Positions 27,929 through 37,196 of a stretch of 64,000 nt of DNA are shown here, piece by piece. The position numbers and the translations under genes were made by a program. Origin of the DNA: Flaviflexus ciconiae (GTDB taxonomy: Bacteria; Actinomycetota; Actinomycetes; Actinomycetales; Actinomycetaceae); NCBI RefSeq assembly GCF_003971195.1, contig NZ_CP034593.1:868001-932000 (forward strand), in the 5' to 3' direction. The notes beneath the pieces were generated by a model, which was not told where the DNA came from, searched no databases, and saw only the letters and a program-made list of their open reading frames with translations. Position 1 is the first letter of the stretch, and the number at the start of each line of letters is the position of its first letter.

Positions 27929-28540
27929 CTAGCGTAGCCAGGACGCTGACGGGTCTCGAAGTTCCCCGTAGCCGGCGAGGGCTGATACGGCGGCGAGGAC
28001 TCCGTTGATGGTGGTGGCATTGTGGATGTACCCGGCGTGGATTTCTGCGACTGCCTGCGTGAGCGGAATCCAGCGATACTGCATATCGGCTTCTTCTTCG
28101 GTTCGCTCGTACTCGAGTGATGACTCGGTGAGGTCGCGGGCGAGGTAGATCCGGAGGGATTCGGAGAGGCAACCGGGTGAGGAGAACTGGTCGATGAGGA
28201 CATGCCAGGTTTTGGCTTCGAGCCCTGCTTCTTCTGCGAGTTCGCGCTGCGCCGCAAGGAGGGGGTCTTCACCTTCTTTGTCGAGAAGACCGGCGGGGAC
28301 TTCCCAGAGGATCGCCCCCACGGGGTGGCGGTATTGGGAGAGCATGAGCACCTCCGGTCCGTTCTCGGTCTCCCGGAGGGGAACGATGGCAACCGCACCG
28401 GGGTGTGCAATGTATTCGCGACGGAGAACCTTGTCCTGTCCGGAGAGCCGGATTTCGTCTGAAACGAATGAGAAGACGTTGCCTTCATAGATGGTCTCGG
28501 AATTTATGAGGGTGTGTCCGTCATACTTGCGGTCTGTCAC
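27929..28540 (-). CDS. NUDIX hydrolase, probable ADP-ribose pyrophosphatase
   Basis: The 203-aa protein has a NUDIX box GLLDKEGEDPLLAAQRELAE followed by EAGL, the YRHPVGAILWEVPAG segment and YLARDL typical of NudF-type ADP-sugar diphosphatases. A NUDIX gene near recN-steA-mctB is the M. tuberculosis arrangement (Rv1700), so its position here, downstream of the envelope cluster, is expected; xerD, which normally follows, is absent from the window. The ATG at 28540 gives the family N-terminus. Confidence 0.88.
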   Translation of the reverse strand: MTDRKYDGHTLINSETIYEGNVFSFVSDEIRLSGQDKVLRREYIAHPGAVAIVPLRETENGPEVLMLSQYRHPVGAILWEVPAGLLDKEGEDPLLAAQRELAEEAGLEAKTWHVLIDQFSSPGCLSESLRIYLARDLTESSLEYERTEEEADMQYRWIPLTQAVAEIHAGYIHNATTINGVLAAVSALAGYGELRDPSASWLR

Positions 28541-28809
28541 GTCGTCTCCTGCCGTGTGGCTGTTATATCCGACTCCAGCTTAACGCCCCGACCATTTGCC
28601 CGGCGCACCACCGTCTCGCAAGCACGTGGCATCAAGCTTGGTATACCGTTCCTGCCGGTACCCGCCGATCACCCGTCAGAACCGTGCCGGTCCCCGGGCC
28701 TATGCCATTCCTCGGGTTCATATCATCGACAGGCTCATGCCGATCCTCGGGCACGTCCCGCTGGCCCAAGTCATCAAAGCAGCACCTGCCTTACGGAGTT
28801 CGTCTTGTT

Positions 28810-29949
28810 CTACGACTGGATCGATGTGGATCCGGTGTTCTCCCGTGCGCTGGTCACCATCTGGTATCTGCTGATCCAGATCTCGGCGATGTCTGGGGAC
28901 TGGGGTTGGGTACTGATTCTTTCCCGTGCGACGCGCGTGAGCCTCTTGGCCAGGGCCTCGTCGGAGAGGATCGTGCGTACGTTCGAGACCATGGCCGCAA
29001 CATCATCGACGTCGAAGAGTAGGCCCGCCCCTTCCAGGAGGTCGGGTATGCCTCCGGTGCGGGTAGCGATGACCGGCACCTGAGCCGCCATCGCTTCCTG
29101 GGCCGCGAGCGGACGCGATTCCCACACAGATGGCAGAACAAACACGTCGGAGGCAGCCAGCCACCTGTCCACATCGGAGCGTTCCCCGGCAAGCACCAGG
29201 GGCGCCCGAGACGAGATAGCACCGAGTCTCAGCTGATCATCGATAGACATGTCTCCACGGCCCACAAGCACCCAGGTCACTTCTTCCCGCAGTGCGGTGG
29301 CGGCCTCCAGCGTCGTCATGACGTTCTTCCGCGGGATCAGGGACGAGACGGTGAGGACCATGGGCCGTTTCGGATCAATATCCGTGCCTGGGCTTGCCGC
29401 GTCGGGAAGGGATGAGAGCAACTCGGTACGAAGATTATGCCTATCGGTTGCGCTAAGCCGCCCGGTTTCAAGAAGGGCCGGAATGCCGGGGCTGGGCACG
29501 TAGGACAGCCACGTCTGCTTAGCCCCCACCTGCCTCGCCAGAGCAACAAGGTCAGGCGAGGTTCCCGATACTCCATCGGCAATTCGAACCCCGAAAGAAT
29601 CGGCGGAGCGCGCAGTCAACCACGACCGTTCGCTCGGCCGAGCATGCCAGGAAATAATAAAACCTGGACGGTGACGTTCCGTCAGCAGCGTGGCTGCGAG
29701 CAGGCCGCCGTTGTTTCCGTGGGCGTGGACAATATCGCAGTTGCGGACAACGCGTTTTATGAGGCGCACCTGGGTACCCGACAATCGGGCAGGGATCTCG
29801 ATCGAATCCCCCATGTCATAGCTTTCAAGAACGCCAGCATCCGCGGCAACGACAACGTCATGTCCAGCGAGCCTCAGCTGGTAGGAAAGTCGAGATACGT
29901 GCGCTGCCATAGCCCCGTCACCCGACAGGACGACCTGGACAATATGCAT
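28810..29949 (-). CDS. Glycosyltransferase family 4 (GT-B fold)
   Basis: The 379-aa product begins MHIVQVVLSGDGAMAAHV. It has the retaining GT4 architecture: an N-terminal acceptor domain, then VLTVSSLIPRKNV, WVLVGRGD and the donor-site EX7E region SVWESRPLAAQEAMAAQVPV. The sugar and acceptor are unknown. In the sequence as given the frame is continuous with the upstream MurJ-like gene, but the ATG at 29949 has its own AAAGGGGG site four bases upstream, so I treat it as a separate gene (see findings). It ends a coupled cluster with flippase and MraY-like genes, which suggests a role in an envelope polysaccharide or lipid-linked sugar. Confidence 0.82.
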   Translation of the reverse strand: MHIVQVVLSGDGAMAAHVSRLSYQLRLAGHDVVVAADAGVLESYDMGDSIEIPARLSGTQVRLIKRVVRNCDIVHAHGNNGGLLAATLLTERHRPGFIISWHARPSERSWLTARSADSFGVRIADGVSGTSPDLVALARQVGAKQTWLSYVPSPGIPALLETGRLSATDRHNLRTELLSSLPDAASPGTDIDPKRPMVLTVSSLIPRKNVMTTLEAATALREEVTWVLVGRGDMSIDDQLRLGAISSRAPLVLAGERSDVDRWLAASDVFVLPSVWESRPLAAQEAMAAQVPVIATRTGGIPDLLEGAGLLFDVDDVAAMVSNVRTILSDEALAKRLTRVARERISTQPQSPDIAEIWISRYQMVTSARENTGSTSIQS

Positions 29950-29959
29950 GGCACCCCCT

Positions 29960-31545
29960 TTAGTCCTCCGCGACCCAGGCCCCACCTTCCACGCGGACCG
30001 GTCCGCTCGGAACGTGATGAGCACGGGGACCGCCACTGCCACAAGGGCGCCGACAATAGCGCCGCCGAGGGCAGATGCGACCCCTTCACCCAATTCTAGA
30101 ATGAAACCGCAGGCCAAGCGGCCAACAATCGCCGAACACAGCGAAACTGAGACAGCAATAGTGACCGTCTTCAGCAAACCGGCGGTGACACCCTCTCCGA
30201 TTGACTTCCGGCATTCCACCACCCCTGCAATCCCCGCCGCTGTCATACCAACCGCGGTTGCGAGGCTCAGGATGTCGAGAGTCTCCATCCGGCTATCGGC
30301 AAGCGGGATAGCAAAGAGAATACCAAGACAGACCAGCATCCAGCCCCACACCGTAATCCTGAGGACCCTGCCCGGCTCACCCACCGCATAAAGGACGCGG
30401 GACGTGTGGTAGAGAAGCGAGTAGCCGATCACGCCGATAGCAAGGACGCTGACAACCCGGTCCAGCTCCGGCATGTCATACACGACCGTGAAGATCTCCT
30501 CGGCCGCGGGTGCAACTGCCGCAAGGGCGGCACCACCGATCGCCGACACAATCACAATCAGACGGATTGAACCCGACGCAATCTCGGCAAGACCCGGCCT
30601 ACCCGGCAGGGCCGCCTTCTCGGAGACCCGCGGGAACAAAGCCGTAGCGATCGGCACCGCAAGGATCGCGTACGGCAGGAAGTAGAGAGCCTGCGCATAC
30701 TTGTAGATCGGGTACGCACCCGTACCGCCCACATTATTCGCAACGATCATGATGAGGACGATCGCGGCCTGCTGGGCAAGCAACCCACCAAAGCCCGCGG
30801 ACGCCATGCGGAGCGCCTGGCGTCCCATCCCGTCCGGGAACCGGAACGTGGACCGCAGCTTCACGACCTTCAGGACGGGAAGCAGCTGCGGCAAAGTGAA
30901 GGCAATAACCCCGCCCGTCGTTCCCCATCCGAGCCACATGAGAGCCGCCACCGGGACTTCAGCCGGGTCACCGCTGTCACTGCCACCCGTCTGCCAAAAC
31001 ATGAGGAACGCGCCGATGACCACGATCGACGACAGCATCGGCGCCAACGCCGGCATGACGAACTTGTGGTGGGCCTGCAAGATCCCGCTCAGCACGACAG
31101 ACATGCCGTACAGCGGCACCTGGACCGCAAAAATCCTCAGCAGCAACGCCGCCGTATCGATAACAACCTGATCCCGCGCACCCAGGAGCCCGTGAGCAAG
31201 CGGGTCGGCCAGCACCACGACGAGGAGCGCGATCGGCACCCCCACCGCCATCACCCACGTGAGAAGCGCCGACGCCACCCGATTCGTTGATTCCGCGTCC
31301 TTACGAGCAATGCACCGCGACAGGAGCGGCACGACAACACCCGCGAGAGCACCGCCCGCCGCGACTTCGAAGAGCACATTTGGAACGTTGTTGGCGGTCG
31401 AATATGCATCGGCCATCGGTGTTGCGCCAAGGACCCAGGATTCGCCAACGGTCCGACCAAAACCAACAACTCTGGAAAGCAAAGTGAGGATAGCAATAAC
31501 GCCGGCCGCTCCTGCAGCCGACGCCATCAGCGACCTCGCCTTCAC
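29960..31545 (-). CDS. MurJ/MviN-like lipid flippase
   Basis: This is a MATE/MOP superfamily flippase of about 528 aa with roughly 13-14 membrane segments. The N-terminus has LLSRVVGFGRTVGESWVLG and ADAYSTANNVPN, both typical of MurJ, which exports lipid II. It may flip another lipid-linked sugar made by the adjacent MraY-like and GT4 genes. As read, it runs into the glycosyltransferase without a stop. Adding one base to the C4 run at 29980-29983 (plus strand) ends it as KVGAWVAED followed by TAA at 29962-29960. The GTG at 31545 abuts the TAG of the upstream gene. Confidence 0.82.
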
Positions 31546-32325
31546 CTACCGCCCCCAGCGATCAATTGCCGACAGCACGGAATTATTGTCAATCACCCTG
31601 CTGAACGACACTTTCTCCGAAGCCAGAATCAGGCCAACGGTGGCGCCAGCAACAACGGTCCGTACCGCACGGTTCGGGTGACCCGCCATCGCAACACCAA
31701 GCCCGGCACCGAGGGCGTTCGCACCCAGGTCTCCCAGCATGGTCCGACCTGCCAGGTCCTCCCCAGCATTTCCCGCAACCGTGGTTGCAAGGCCGGCGAG
31801 CAACGGCGCAGTTGGTCCAGACCTCGGCATCGCCAGCAAAGCGCCGGCGCCCGCCACTTTGAGCGCACGTCCGGGACGCAGGTCAAGAAGATTAATGAGG
31901 TTTGCGGTTCCCGCAATCGCAACGGAGCGAACCACCCAGTCGGTTACCGACCTTCGGTCACAAAGAAGAAGGGCGGCCACTCCGGCACCGGCGCCAATCA
32001 GACCGATCTTGAGGACACCGGTCGTGACATTGCCCTGCGAAAGCTGTTTGAGATGACCGGTGAGCCCCTTGCCGCTTTCGAACTCTTCTTCCCGGTGATC
32101 ATCGACGTAACCGGCAACCGCGCCCGCCGTTACCGCGGCGACACCAGCCGCGCCAACGCGGCCCCCGGTCACCAGAGCTGCAACGCCCGCACCGATCGCG
32201 GCACGAACGCCACCCGCAAGTGACACCGGATCACCGGCAAAGTTCGTTCGCTGCCACTCGGTTCCAGACGGTCCGGGGATACGCGAGGTCAGGAACCCTG
32301 CGACCCCGGCAGCCAGCCTCTTCAT
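31546..32325 (-). CDS. MraY/WecA-like polyprenyl-phosphate phosphosugar transferase homologue
   Basis: The 259-aa membrane protein has Ala/Gly-rich hydrophobic segments. LINLLDLRPGRALK resembles the N-x-x-D-G motif and MLGDLGANALGAGLGV resembles the G-D-x-G-S-x-x-L-G motif of the MraY/WecA superfamily. Both motifs are altered (the DGLDG glycine is replaced, and Ala takes the Ser position), so activity is uncertain. It starts within the stop of the mctB-like gene (TAATG, sharing one base) and directly abuts the flippase gene, so the three are translationally coupled. Confidence 0.65.
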   Translation of the reverse strand: MKRLAAGVAGFLTSRIPGPSGTEWQRTNFAGDPVSLAGGVRAAIGAGVAALVTGGRVGAAGVAAVTAGAVAGYVDDHREEEFESGKGLTGHLKQLSQGNVTTGVLKIGLIGAGAGVAALLLCDRRSVTDWVVRSVAIAGTANLINLLDLRPGRALKVAGAGALLAMPRSGPTAPLLAGLATTVAGNAGEDLAGRTMLGDLGANALGAGLGVAMAGHPNRAVRTVVAGATVGLILASEKVSFSRVIDNNSVLSAIDRWGR

Positions 32326-33479
32326 TATTCGCCGTCCGCCGGCTGATCCTCGCCGGCCGAATCGCCATCGGTCTGCTGATCTTCGGAGCCAAGAACACCC
32401 GCGAGGGTGCCCTCGCCCTCGGTTCCGGCTTCGCCGCCGTCAACGGCCTCACCCTCGACAGTTTCACCATCGACTGGAGCATCGCCGTCAACCGAGTCAC
32501 CCTCGGTAGCCTCACCTTCGGTGACACCTTCCTCCGACTCGGAGGGATCGGCTGCTGCAAAGTTCTCGAGTTCTGCACGTTCACCGAGCACGAGCTCGGC
32601 GCTGTCGGTAATACCCCAGGCAATAGTTGCCCCGGACAGCTCCTGGGTCAATGCAAAGGGAACGTTGATAAACGACGTTGAGTCTTCCGGGGAATCCACC
32701 GTCGACACGCCATTGTCGTCGGCCCGCACCGCATCGAGAAGCGTTCCACTATCGCCCGTCGACACGAGAACAGCGGGGGTTTCGATGGCGGTCATGAACT
32801 CGACCTTGTTCGCAAGAATCGTCTCTGCATCCGGGTCCTCTTCGCCCTCAACCGGGACCTCCACCTCTGTGGGGCCCACAACGAGGATCGCGTCGGAAGG
32901 GCTGACAAGAGATTCACGGACCTCGATCAGCGGATTGTCGGAGGACTGGTAAAGCTCGAGAAGGGTCGCAGCCCCCGCGCTCTCATCGTCCGCCATGAGA
33001 ATCAGTTCCAAGCCGGCCACGAGGGTCTCCATCGGATTGTCCGACGTCTCAACGTAGGAGCCGAGCTGACCGGAAAGGGCGTTCCGGTAGGAAGCGGTGG
33101 CCGGGGAGAAGAAATTATCGGTGATCTCGACAACGCCCTGGATTTCGGCACCGGAGAGCATCAGGTTCTCGGAATGTGCGGCAATTGCGTCATCGCTCGC
33201 GCCCGGAAGGGCAACAATGACGATGGCCTGGCCGTCCAGGCTCCCCGTGATCATGTCGGTGGTGAGCGATTCCAGGCCTTCGCGGTACGCCTGGGATTCG
33301 CGTTCCGCTTCTTCCGCTTGCGCCCACGCTTCATTTCGGGATTCCCGTAGCGAATCGACCTGGTTCGTCAGGACCGAGCCGATCGAGTTTTGCAGGGGGC
33401 CCGCACCGAGGATGATACCCACGCCGAGGGCCATGAAGACCGCGATCAGCGAGACAAGATGGTAACGAAAATCAACCAT
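32325..33479 (-). CDS. MctB-like membrane protein (copper transporter family)
   Basis: The 384-aa protein starts with MVDFRYHLVSLIAVFMALGVGIILG, a single membrane anchor, followed by a coiled-coil stretch (QVDSLRESRNEAWAQAEEAE...). These features match the MctB/Rv1698 family, called a copper transporter in mycobacteria. In corynebacteria the equivalent SteB partners SteA in division, so both roles are possible. The last 75 or so residues are a Glu/Gly/Asp-rich low-complexity extension. It follows the steA-like gene after 13 bases with GAGGAAG upstream. Confidence 0.82.
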   Translation of the reverse strand: MVDFRYHLVSLIAVFMALGVGIILGAGPLQNSIGSVLTNQVDSLRESRNEAWAQAEEAERESQAYREGLESLTTDMITGSLDGQAIVIVALPGASDDAIAAHSENLMLSGAEIQGVVEITDNFFSPATASYRNALSGQLGSYVETSDNPMETLVAGLELILMADDESAGAATLLELYQSSDNPLIEVRESLVSPSDAILVVGPTEVEVPVEGEEDPDAETILANKVEFMTAIETPAVLVSTGDSGTLLDAVRADDNGVSTVDSPEDSTSFINVPFALTQELSGATIAWGITDSAELVLGERAELENFAAADPSESEEGVTEGEATEGDSVDGDAPVDGETVEGEAVDGGEAGTEGEGTLAGVLGSEDQQTDGDSAGEDQPADGE

Positions 33480-33492
33480 GACACTTCCTCAC

Positions 33493-34674
33493 TCAACCGA
33501 ACAGGCTGAACACATTGTTCCAAGCATCGGAGAACCATGCCTGGAAAAGACCCCAAATGGTCTGCCCCACGTCCGTCGTGGTGATTGCCGCGACGAACGC
33601 GAACACGCCGGCCACAAAGAGGGCAATGAGCTGCCAGTTGGAAATCCTGGACTGATAAAGCTGTGACGCGCCCTTCGCGTCGATGAGGCGGCCGCCAACC
33701 TTGAGCCGCGTCAGGAAGGTCGATGCCATTCCTTCCCTGCCCTTGTCAAGAAACTCGATGAGCGAGGAGTGGGTACCAACAGCGACAAGAAGCTTCGCGC
33801 CCTTCGAATCCGCGAGGATCATGGCGGCGTCCTCGCTCGTTCCCGTCATAGGGAACACAATGTAGGGAACACCCAGGTCTTCCACGCGTTTCACGCCCGG
33901 AGCCCGCCCATCGCGGTAAGCATGAACGATGATCTCCGCGCCGCTCGTCAGCGCCGCGTCCGATACCGAGTCCATGTCGCCAACAATGACGTCTGGGGAA
34001 AGCCCAAGCTCAAGCATCGCATCCGCGCCACCGTCCACGCCAACAAGAACGGGCCGGTAGTCACGAATGTAGGACTTCAGCGACTGGAGGTCGTCCTTGT
34101 AGTGGTAGCCGCGCACCACAATCAGGACCTGTTTACCGTCAAAGTCGGTACGGACGTCGGGGATACCGACGGAATTCAGAATAAGGTCGTGTTCGCGCTC
34201 GAGGTACGACATGGTGTTATGAGCGAAAGCGGACAGCTGGGTGGAGATACCCTCCGACGCCTCCGCCATAGCCGCCTCGTTCAGTTCGGTGGTCTGCCAT
34301 ACACCGTCGGCAAGAAGCACGTCGCCCGTGTAGACGGTCCCCTCGTCCTCGATGCGGAGCTGCTGTCCTTCCCGTACGTCCATGATCTGCGAACCGAGAT
34401 CGTCGATAAGGGGAATGCCGGCGGCCAGAAGAATTCCCGGGCCGAGGTTCGGGTAGCGACCGGACGTGGACTTTGCAGCATTGAGAACCGCAGCGGGTTT
34501 GCAGGCAACGAGGGCTTCTGCGGAGACCCGGTCGAGGTCCTCGTGATCGATCACGGCGATCTCGCCCTCGTCGAGCCGCTTCGTCAGATTCTTCGTCCGT
34601 GAATCAACCTTCGCAAAACCCCCGAGCCCTTCCAGCTCGGTTGTCTCAGGTCGTCGACGATATTTCCACTTCAC
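33493..34674 (-). CDS. steA: SteA-like putative cytokinetic ring protein
   Basis: The 393-aa protein has a thiamine-pyrophosphokinase-like catalytic fold in its middle (VGVDGGADAMLELGLSPDV followed by IVGDMDSVSD) and a single C-terminal membrane helix (LIALFVAGVFAFVAAITT). This is the Rv1697/SteA architecture; SteA acts with SteB at the division septum in Corynebacterium. The GTG at 34674 lies four bases after the recN stop and starts the conserved VKWKYRRRPE segment. The frame open to 34869 overlaps recN and is not favoured. Confidence 0.86.
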   Translation of the reverse strand: MKWKYRRRPETTELEGLGGFAKVDSRTKNLTKRLDEGEIAVIDHEDLDRVSAEALVACKPAAVLNAAKSTSGRYPNLGPGILLAAGIPLIDDLGSQIMDVREGQQLRIEDEGTVYTGDVLLADGVWQTTELNEAAMAEASEGISTQLSAFAHNTMSYLEREHDLILNSVGIPDVRTDFDGKQVLIVVRGYHYKDDLQSLKSYIRDYRPVLVGVDGGADAMLELGLSPDVIVGDMDSVSDAALTSGAEIIVHAYRDGRAPGVKRVEDLGVPYIVFPMTGTSEDAAMILADSKGAKLLVAVGTHSSLIEFLDKGREGMASTFLTRLKVGGRLIDAKGASQLYQSRISNWQLIALFVAGVFAFVAAITTTDVGQTIWGLFQAWFSDAWNNVFSLFG

Positions 34675-34678
34675 TCGA

Positions 34679-36361
34679 CTATCGTCCCACGGTCGACTCG
34701 GAAAGTAGGTCAGCGGCGTGCCTACGCGCGGAGTCCAAGTCCGCTGATCCGGACAGCATTCGTGCGAGTTCAAGCACCCGTTCATCATCAGAAACGGCGC
34801 GAACTTCCGTCGATGTTGCGCCCCTGGCAACGACCACCTGTCGGTCTGCCCACGAGGCAACCTGGGCAAGGTGGGTGACGACTATCACCTGGGCATGTTC
34901 CGCTAATCCGGCCAACCGAGCACCAATGGCCTTCGCCGATTCACCGCCCACGCCAGCATCGATCTCGTCGAACACGAAGGTTGGCGGCACCTCTGGTGCC
35001 AGCTTCGCCAAGACAAGCTCAATGGCGAGCATGATGCGGGACAGCTCGCCGCCCGAAGCCGAGCTGGCCAGCGGCACCTGCGGGGCGTGGGAATCCGGAC
35101 GGAACATGAATGTCACCTTGTCGATCCCGTCAGCCCGTGGCTCGTTTGGTTCCACCGCTACCGAAATCTCGGCTCTGCCCAGGGCTAGCTGAGCAAGTTC
35201 CTCATTGACTCGCTTCGCAAAAACCCCGGCCGTTTCCTGGCGGATCTTCCGCAAAGCAGAGCCCGTCGTCATGACATTCTTTTTCGCGGCAGCGAGCTCT
35301 TCTTCTAGCTGTGCCTCCCGTGCCTCGGGGTCCTCGAGATCGGCAAGAGTTTCCCGGGCGTGCTCGGCTTCGACGATCGCTTCGTCGACCGACATGCCGA
35401 GCTTCCGGGACAGGGAACGGAGCTTAGCCTTACGAGCATGCAGATCGTTGAGAGACTCCCCCGTCTCAAGCCCGGAGAGCATCCCGCCCACCACCTGGAC
35501 CAGATCCTTCAGTTCCACCTCGGCGGTCTCTGCTCGCTTGCGAACATCGTCCGCACCGGGCTCCTTTAGCCCAGACATCGCTGAAGCTACCCGCCCCACG
35601 AGGTCCGCGGCCCCGGGCATCATTTCACCGTCGCCCGATAGTGCACCGAGGGCCTCGGCCAGGCCGCTCCGTGTTTCCTCAATCGAGTCAAGCCGTTCAA
35701 TGCGTTCGCGCAGCGAATCTTCTTCACCGGTTTCCGGCTCCACCTCATCAACGGCTTCCACGAGCGCCGTCAGTGCGAGCCGCTTCGACGCCATGTCACG
35801 TGCGGATTGTCGGAAGGCTTCAAGCGTGGCCGTGGCCTCGCGATACTCATTCCATGCATCCCCGTAGGTGGCGAGAGCAGATGCGGCCTTCGTCCCGCCT
35901 GCGCTATCGAGCGCGCGCAGCTGAGCTGCCGCAGAGCGTAGCCTCATCTGCTCGGATTGCCCGTGGATCGTGACGAGGGATTCGCCCAGCGATTCCAGGG
36001 TGCTGCGGGGAACACTCCGCCCTCCCAGGAAGCATCGGGACCTTCCTTCGGCGGGTATTTGGCGGGAAATTGTTATCCCTGCCGATTCACCTTCGGTGTC
36101 AACGTCTCCCCCGCTGTCGCGAACGATGTCGACGACATTGGCGGATTCGGATACTTCGAAGATTCCTTCGACGACCGTGCGTTCGGCACCGATTCGGACC
36201 TTCGACACGTCCGACTGTTTACCAAGCAGGAGCCCCAGGGAGTTGAGGAGCATTGTTTTACCGGCACCGGTTTCACCGGTGATTGCCGTGAGTCCCGGAG
36301 CGAATTCGATCGTTGCATCCTCGATGACACCGAGGTTCTCGATCCGAACCTCATCGATCAC
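34679..36361 (-). CDS. recN: DNA repair protein RecN
   Basis: The 560-aa SMC-like ATPase of double-strand break repair has Walker A ITGETGAGKTMLLNSLG near the N-terminus, a central coiled coil, the ABC signature LASSASGGELSRIMLAIELV and Walker B PPTFVFDEIDAGVGGESA, all in the expected order. Length is normal. The ATG overlaps the nadK stop (ATGA, 36358-36361). Confidence 0.95.
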   Translation of the reverse strand: MIDEVRIENLGVIEDATIEFAPGLTAITGETGAGKTMLLNSLGLLLGKQSDVSKVRIGAERTVVEGIFEVSESANVVDIVRDSGGDVDTEGESAGITISRQIPAEGRSRCFLGGRSVPRSTLESLGESLVTIHGQSEQMRLRSAAAQLRALDSAGGTKAASALATYGDAWNEYREATATLEAFRQSARDMASKRLALTALVEAVDEVEPETGEEDSLRERIERLDSIEETRSGLAEALGALSGDGEMMPGAADLVGRVASAMSGLKEPGADDVRKRAETAEVELKDLVQVVGGMLSGLETGESLNDLHARKAKLRSLSRKLGMSVDEAIVEAEHARETLADLEDPEAREAQLEEELAAAKKNVMTTGSALRKIRQETAGVFAKRVNEELAQLALGRAEISVAVEPNEPRADGIDKVTFMFRPDSHAPQVPLASSASGGELSRIMLAIELVLAKLAPEVPPTFVFDEIDAGVGGESAKAIGARLAGLAEHAQVIVVTHLAQVASWADRQVVVARGATSTEVRAVSDDERVLELARMLSGSADLDSARRHAADLLSESTVGR

Positions 36362-37182
36362 GGACGGCCCCGATCCCGAAAACCTCTCACCGGCAAATCG
36401 AACTTCTTGACGAGGCGGCCGGAGAACGGTGTGTCGTTGAGCCTAGCCAGGTACACGGGATAATCCGACTTGCGTGCGGAAATAATGCTGCCCGCGGCCA
36501 CCGGAAGCTCCCGCCTACCGTCGCAGACGAGCTTCGCACCATCGGAGTCGAGGACGACCTGGAGTTCAGAGTTTGGCCCCACGACCAGGGGGCGAGTAAA
36601 GAGAGCGTGTGCCGCAACGGGAACGAGAAGCATGGCCTCGACGTCGGGCCACACGACCGGTCCGCCGGCAGAGAACGTGTATGCGGTTGACCCCGTTGGC
36701 GTTGCCATCAGAACCGAGTCGCAGGCAAAGGACGAGACTCCTCGACCATCGACGCCGAGGCTCACTTCGATCATTGGCTGACCGTGCTTATCGAGGGCAG
36801 CCTCGTTGAGAGTCCAGGACGTGGCCCGCGAACCATCGGGAAGCATGACCTCAATATCGATCGTCATTCTCCGATCGAGAGTCCACTGGCGCTCGGTGAT
36901 CTGTTCGACAACGCGAGGCAGCCCCTCGGGTTCCACTTCGGCCAGGAATCCGACGTGCCCGTAATTGATACCAACGATGGGGATTTCCGTGCCCCGGGTG
37001 AGTTCAGCGGCGGACAGGATCGTTCCGTCCCCGCCCAGGACAACAACCATCTCGGCGTCGCCAACGGGTCCGCTCTTGCGGACCGTGAATCCGTGGCTTT
37101 CCAACTGGTCGGCCATCATCGCAGCCGACTGCTGGGCATCGGGCCGAAATTTGTGGGCAACGACGTAGATCTCGCGTGTCAT
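36358..37182 (-). CDS. nadK: NAD kinase
   Basis: The 274-aa enzyme phosphorylates NAD to NADP. The nucleotide-binding GGDGT motif lies in VVLGGDGTILSAAE, followed by GINYGHVGFLAE and the NE motif in WTLNEAALD, with MATPTGSTAYTFSAGGPVV typical of the family. It lies 14 bases downstream of tlyA and overlaps recN by four bases. Confidence 0.95.
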   Translation of the reverse strand: MTREIYVVAHKFRPDAQQSAAMMADQLESHGFTVRKSGPVGDAEMVVVLGGDGTILSAAELTRGTEIPIVGINYGHVGFLAEVEPEGLPRVVEQITERQWTLDRRMTIDIEVMLPDGSRATSWTLNEAALDKHGQPMIEVSLGVDGRGVSSFACDSVLMATPTGSTAYTFSAGGPVVWPDVEAMLLVPVAAHALFTRPLVVGPNSELQVVLDSDGAKLVCDGRRELPVAAGSIISARKSDYPVYLARLNDTPFSGRLVKKFDLPVRGFRDRGRP

Positions 37183-37196
37183 CCTGCCTCCTTCGC

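Noticed and set aside
30000..32300. CRISPR array, prophage or insertion sequence anywhere in the window
   Set aside because: No direct repeats with spacers, transposase, integrase or phage structural genes were seen. Repeats found are coding minisatellites or short noncoding tandem units.
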